From the NCBI RefSeq assembly GCF_963259705.1, contig NC_081844.1, forward strand, positions 43,651,341 to 43,715,340: DNA of 64,000 nucleotides, given 5' to 3'. This DNA is from Myotis daubentonii. Lineage: Eukaryota; Chordata; Mammalia; Chiroptera; Vespertilionidae. The notes under the pieces are model-generated. The model saw only the letters and a program-made list of their open reading frames with translations, did no database searches and was not told where the DNA came from. Of this stretch, positions 58,863 to 64,000 are shown in pieces. Position 1 is the stretch's first letter. Each line of letters starts with the position of its first letter. Both the position numbers and the translations under genes were made by a program.

Positions 58863-59479
58863 TCCTTTTTAATAATAGACAAAGATGGTAATTGGCCGTA
58901 CCTTTGCTACGCTGCCCATTGGCTAGTCAGTGTGATATGCAAATTAGCCGCCAATAAAGATGGCGGCTAATTTGCATACTGCAGGCAGGGCGGGACAGCG
59001 CGAGCTGCCATCTGGGCCCTGTGTGTAGCCCTGCCCCCAGCCAGGACCCCCGTGTTCCCACTAACCCCCGCACTGCCTAAGCCCACCCATAGCTGGGACC
59101 CCATGGCTATTAGAGAGCAGGAAAATGCCGCCCACAGGCAGCACCCTACAGGGCCTGACTCTGGGTGCCCTGGTGATCCAGCAATCGGTGAGCAGGAAAG
59201 TGCGGCCTATAGGCAGCACCCAACAAGGCCTGCTCCTGGGTTGCCACAGCGATCCCAGAGCAGGAAAGTGTGACCTGCAGGCAGCCCCCGTGTGCGCCTG
59301 CTCCTGGGTCGCCGGTGGCGATCCCAGAGCAGGAAAGGGCGGCCTGCAGGCAGCACCCCACCCTGGCCACAGCTCAAGGGAGAGTACAACAAGCAGTGGA
59401 GGCCAGGAGCCTGAGAGATCAACAGAGAGGGGCGCCTGCTCCAAGCCTCCATGGTGTGGCTGTGACCAGGCCCCCAGCA

Positions 59480-59527
<48 letters not shown>

Positions 59528-59662
59528 ACGCCTGCTCCGAGCCTCTGCTGCCAGACTGTGGCCATCAGTAGGACATCCACTGAGGGCTCCCGGGCTAAGG
59601 GGCAGGCTGGGCTGAGGGAACCCCATCCCCCAGTGCACGAATTTCGTGCACCGGGTCTCTAG
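58863..59662 (+). mobile_element. non-autonomous Helitron with CA repeat
   Basis: 5' end TCCTTTTTAATAATAGACAA. The 3' end has the hairpin GTGCACGAATTTCGTGCAC (perfect) and CGGGTCTCTAG. The interior is GC-rich with repeated CAGAGCAGGAAAGTG-type units around 59,180-59,340 and a CA run at 59,479-59,524. The open frames on both strands follow that composition and match no protein family. Confidence 0.9.
59479..59524. repeat. (CA)n microsatellite
   Basis: About 23 CA units within the Helitron. Confidence 0.95.
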
Positions 59663-60341
59663 TCTTTTTATATAATTATAGCTAAGCTGAAAACAACAAA
59701 ATGGAAATCCCAGGGGCCTAAAATAAAGAAAGTCTGCTCCCTAGGTAATGCCAAGTAAATCACTGAGAGTTTCTGGTTATTGATCTGCCCTCCCAAGCAT
59801 TTGGGGCTCCAATTAACTGTATTAGCAGATAACTCTAAGCCACCTTAGTTTACAGGATTTTCTGCCAAATATTAGTGTAAATACAAATTTTCAAACAACA
59901 AAGGAATTAAGCCCTAAGAAAAACAATAAGAAAAAAACTAGAACTCTTAAATACTTCAGATTTCGTAATTACCAAATCTAAAATATGCTATATATGTGTT
60001 TAAAATGTTTTAAAAAATAAAATATGAGACTTGTCACATGAGAAAATAAAATACTATAAAACATCATTTTCATTTTAAAATAACCAAACTTGTAGAAGTG
60101 AAAATATTATCAACAGATGAGTTAAGAAGCTGATTGAATTTTGCTAAAGATAATTTGTAAACTAGAAATTGATCAAAAGAATTACATAGCACTAGAAATT
60201 AACTCATTTTACACCTTAAATTTACACAGCTATATGTTGATTACACTTCAATAAAACTGGAAAACAATTTATAAATAAATAAAAAACAAACAAACAAATA
60301 TAAATAATAAATATAAAAGTGATGTTAAAATATATGAAGAA
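59663..60341. other. intron 8, AT-rich, nothing recognised
   Basis: A-rich sequence with short AAAT/CAAA runs near 60,270-60,310. No exon. Confidence 0.4.
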
Positions 60342-60438
60342 GCCCTGATTGGTGTGGCTCTTGTTTAGAGCGTCATCTTGTACACCAGAAGGTTGCGGGC
60401 TTGATCCTGGTCTAGGCGTATGCAGGAAGTGCGCTCTT

Positions 60439-60474
<36 letters not shown>

Positions 60475-60590
60475 TCCCCCCCTCTCCCTCCCCCTTCCCC
60501 TCTCCCTCTCTCTCTCCCTCTCTCTTCCTCCCCCCTCCCCTCAAGCCTCTTTGAAATCAGTAACCATACCTTTGGATGAGGATTAACATA
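60342..60590 (+). mobile_element. Ves-family SINE with expanded CT tract
   Basis: Head AGCCCTGATTGGTGTGGCTC, a pyrimidine-only tract (CT)n/(CCCTCT)n at about 60,437-60,545, and tail TTTGGATGAGGATTAAC. Confidence 0.85.
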
Positions 60591-61843
60591 TATATGAAGG
60601 ATAGAATGAAGAAGTCAATCTTTCATTCATTTGGAGATTCAGAAGGAGAGATTGAGTCAATGTGGGTTGGGAAATAATTGAAGAGATCAAGGTTGGGCAT
60701 TTGCTTGGATTGATGAAAGATAAGAATTTGCACATTCAGAATGTATTATGAATCCCAAGTGGAATAAATTAAACATGTAGATATTCACACTCTTAGGCAA
60801 ATACACTCACTTGAAACAATAGAATAAAATTGTAGAATATAGAAATAAATATCTTAAAAGAATTAGTTACTTATAAAAGAACAAAAAGTCTAGTAATAGA
60901 CTTTTTCAATAATAATGATAATAGAAGTCAGAATAGAGTGACATTATATATAATTCTTAAAATATAGTTTATGAATGAATGAGTAATATGGATATTTTCA
61001 GAAATACAAAACTGATTTACCCATCATCAAAGCATCACTGATGATATTTCTGTTTGATGAATTTCAGGAAGAAGAAAATGATCCCAGAATGAATGAGAAC
61101 AAAAGCTAATGGGGTTTAGGATGTATTGATATAAGGCTATTTTTCATGACACGGAGAGAGAATATATATATCTTTCCTCTTTCCTTCTGTCAGGATAAAT
61201 TTCACCAGGCAGAAACTAAAGTGCCAGCAGTCTATTTATCCCAGAAAGATCAAATAAGTTAGTGGTAAGATTAGATAAGGAAGAGAGGAAAATAAATGCA
61301 GGACAAGTTAATGAATAGATTTCCACTGTGGGCAACTACGGTTACATTATACTGGGACTCTCAGCCTTTCGTTGAGGACTACTCTGGAGCATTAAATTCT
61401 TAGCACTGCTCCACATGGACCATAAGATAAAAAGTGCTCAGGCAGAGAGCTGTAGAGCTCAGGCAGGAAGGTATTCGGCAAAGATAGAAACAGTGTACAC
61501 CAAGGGGTAATGAGCAGAGCAATGGCAGGTTACCTAGAATTATGAACCGGATACTAAATAAAAGCTTTTATTTGCCAACTATCATATATATGTGGCATGT
61601 ATGTGATAATGTCTGATATTTTCCTGCCCACCTACCTACTTAAATGATATCTATTTGTTTATATCCTGTGGTTTTCCAAAATGTTTTGATGCAGGAAATA
61701 GTTTTCTAGGAAGGCCTGGAATTTAATAAATGTGAATAAGATCAATGAAAAATGTTTTTTTAATGTAAAGTTTTAGAAAATAATGTGTAATAGCCCTATA
61801 TGAAAGTTTCGCATTTGACCCTGTCTTAATATTTTGTTTGCAG
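60591..61843. other. intron 8, remaining part
   Basis: AT-rich, no feature seen before the acceptor TTTTGTTTGCAG. Confidence 0.4.
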
Positions 61844-61949
61844 ACACCTCCAAGGAAAAGATGCCCAATTTGGGTTTTATTCCAATGTCATCTGAGATGG
61901 TTGATAAATTTGTTGGAGACATTTTGAAAGATTTGCCTTTCTTAAAGAG
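61844..61949 (+). CDS. DDX60: DDX60-like, coding exon 9
   Basis: 106 bp, acceptor TTTTGTTTGCAG, donor AGAG|GTATAA, phase 1 in, phase 2 out. It encodes about residues 441-476: KEKMPNLGFIPMSS, then DKFVGDILKDLPFLK. The LEKMP-type segment is closer to human DDX60L and the rest is common to both paralogues (from memory). Confidence 0.95.
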
Positions 61950-62406
61950 GTATAAGGCCAAAAGTGCCCCTATTAACACTTGTATGGAGTAGAATAATTA
62001 ATCATTAAAGATTCTTTGAACTATAACAGATTAGAGTATATTAGATATAATATGTGTTTGTAAAACATATGAGTTTGATATCAAATTTATCAAAGTCCTT
62101 TGATTAATATTAGGTGAAAATCAACATGGTTTTAATCTTAGAGTAAAATCACTCGAGCTGCATGTTTTTAATTAATGAATTCATTAATATTTTTGGAAGT
62201 TGATGGGACTGTTTAAAACATGAAGTGGATTCTGGATTATTAAGCCTCTAATAAACTGCTCTTTGGGTTCAACTATTTATATCATATCACAGAAAGAGGA
62301 AGGGCTTAATTTTTTTAAAAAATATGATTGCAAATTATAATCTGTGTTATATTATATTAGAATGCCTGTACTTTAAAATATGAATATATTTCTTTTTATC
62401 TCATAG
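61950..62406. other. intron 9, nothing recognised
   Basis: 457 bp, AT-rich, GT-AG bounded. Confidence 0.5.
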
Positions 62407-62522
62407 GGATGATCCGATTGTAACTTCACTGGTGAAACATAAGGCATTTGATGAACTTGTACATTGGCATTCTCACAGACCCCTTAGTGATGATTATGAT
62501 AGGGCAAAGTCCGCTTTTAATG
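62407..62522 (+). CDS. DDX60: DDX60-like, coding exon 10 (last in window)
   Basis: 116 bp, acceptor TTTATCTCATAG, donor ATG|GTGAGC, phase 2 in, phase 1 out. It encodes about residues 476-514: DDPIVTSLVKHKAFDELVHW, then HSHRPLSDDYDRAKSAF. DELVHWHSH and PLSDDYDR are shared family blocks. The protein continues beyond the window; the DExD/H helicase motifs of the family start a few hundred residues further on. Confidence 0.95.
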
Positions 62523-62983
62523 GTGAGCTCTGTGACTCTGGTGAAATAAACTAAAGCCAATTTCATTCTCTGTCTTTTATCTCAGAATGAAATAGCAGCA
62601 TATTATGTGCCACAAATTATATTTCTTGAGTAAGACTAGTCCAGAAAATATGTAGGTGAATGTCAGTAAAGATGGTAGAGAAGAGTCCCATTTCGTTTAC
62701 TGACAGTCATTTCTACATAGGTATGTCAGTGTCTTAGGAGGAAGTACACAAAGATGGCATTTGTCCCCACAAAAGTTAGGAGCTGTCTTAAGCAAAGACA
62801 ATTTATAATTAAAGAATTCTGTGAATTCCTTGATGTCAAAAATATTGAGGCCATAGTCTTTCAAGCAATTGCAGTTGCTTTCACACCACCCAATTGACAG
62901 CGTTTAACAAGTGCCATCATTTTATCTGCCTTCATGCTTAGGATGGTAGGAACAATAAATGAAGCCCCATAAAACCACTAGCG
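62523..62983. other. intron 10, first part
   Basis: No repeat end recognised. No further coding exon is visible up to 64,000. Confidence 0.4.
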
Positions 62984-63208
62984 CCATGGTTGGCAAACCG
63001 CAGCTCGTGAGCCACATGCGGCTCTTTGGCCCCTTCAGTGTGGCTCTTCCAAAAATACCATGTGCGGGCGCGCACGTATAGTGCAATTGAAACTTCGTGG
63101 CCCATGCTCAGAAGTTGGTATTTTGTGGAAGAGCCACACTGAAGGGGCCAAAGAGCCGCATGTGGCTCACGAGCCGCGGTTTGCCAAGCTGCAGTTTGCC
63201 GACCACTG
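62984..63208. mobile_element. palindromic hAT miniature element
   Basis: CCATGGTTGGCAAACCGCAG at the left. The right half is its long inverted copy, ending GCAGTTTGCCGACCACTG. The flanks CACTAGCG and CACTAGCA match at 7 of 8. Confidence 0.85.
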
Positions 63209-63434
63209 CACTAGCAGTTCATCAACAGAGGTTGAATTAGGGATCTGGTGTCCTTGGATCATTCATTTCACTTTTGTTCTATGATCACACACACTCCTCC
63301 TCCCTGCAAGTTGACAAAACTTACTTTCAGGAGAATCTAGGAGTGTGCACAGTAAGCATGCTCATATGAAATAGTCATCAACCTGCTATAAACAACTAAC
63401 AAGATCCTACGAGATGCAAGCGGATCTTTTACAT

Positions 63435-63724
63435 CAGCGATTCTCAACTTGTGGGTCGCCAGCCTTTCACAGGGGTCGCCTAAGACCATCGGAAAACACA
63501 TATATCATTACATATTGTTTTTGTGATTAATCACTATGCTTTAATTATGTTTAATTTGTAACAATGAAAAATACATCCTACATATCAGATATTTACATTA
63601 CGATTCATAACAGTAGCAAAATTACAGTTATGAAATGGCAACAAAAATAATTTTATGGTTGGGGGTCCACAAAATGAGGAAATGTATTAAAGGGTCATGG
63701 CATTAGGAAGGTTGAGAACCACTG
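63435..63724. mobile_element. SPIN-like non-autonomous hAT
   Basis: It starts CAGCGATTCTCAACTTGTGG and ends GGTTGAGAACCACTG. Internal blocks CACAGGGGTCGCCTAAGACC and ATTTTATGGTTGGGGGTC are those of the SPIN family. The flanks TTTTACAT and TTTTAGAT match at 7 of 8 bases. 290 bp, non-coding. Confidence 0.85.
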
Positions 63725-64000
63725 TTTTAGATGAACCATTAATATCCTTCAGAGTGGTTTGATTTGATATATGTAGATAGACATAGAAAAATTAACTAGC
63801 GTAGTTATTCCCTTTGAGTATTGTGCTTTTTCTTGGGTAAGGGAGTATGTCATATCTTGACTGTTAAGATTTACTCTGTTTTTAGATTTTACCATAGTGT
63901 AACTTTTCCTCAGCTTCCAAGCTCTTGATTCTGTGACTATGGTCTGGAGTAATGATTTTTCCTTTAAGTGATGCAAGAAGCCAGAATATCCTAAATGGCT
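63725..64000. other. intron 10 tail of window
   Basis: AT-rich, nothing recognised. Confidence 0.4.

Noticed and set aside
59052..59662. Overlapping frames of 130-153 codons on both strands
   Set aside because: GC-rich Helitron interior with a CA repeat. The frames run through the dinucleotide tract and match nothing.

Overview
This window is nuclear DNA from a mammal, almost certainly a vesper bat (Vespertilionidae). The evidence is the repeat content. There are about twenty tRNA-derived Ves SINEs, at least ten non-autonomous Helitrons of the HeliBat type (5' ends near TCTATATAATAAAAG, 3' ends with a short hairpin then CTAG), several hAT miniature elements with 8-bp target duplications, a SPIN-like hAT, a Tc1-type element and a mariner miniature element. 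Older mammalian repeats (L2, MIR, MaLR/MLT1-like LTRs, L1) lie underneath.

Bases 1 to about 30,560 are intergenic and I see no intact gene there. Two diverged copies of one ancestral stretch, at about 1.06-9.3 kb and 21.65-27.25 kb, match in the same order over several kilobases. Later transposon insertions differ between the two copies.

At 30,575-30,621 two copies of a 12-bp motif include a perfect interferon-stimulated response element. A CpG-rich stretch (30,640-31,080) follows and probably holds a non-coding first exon. After an intron of about 11 kb, ten coding exons run on the + strand from 41,771 to 62,522. They splice with consistent GT-AG sites and phases into an open frame of 514 codons plus one base. 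The product is the N-terminal third of DDX60 or its close paralogue DDX60L, an interferon-inducible Ski2-like DExD/H-box antiviral helicase. The helicase core lies beyond the window.

The introns carry many insertions. The most notable is a decayed, apparently intronless antisense copy of the agrin (AGRN) C-terminus in intron 4 (47,130-48,430). Others are a 499-bp LTR-like insert flanked by a 17-bp near-duplication, three palindromic hAT elements and a SPIN element. I found no tRNA, rRNA or CRISPR features. Family names for repeats come from recognition of their ends and body sequence; no database search was possible.
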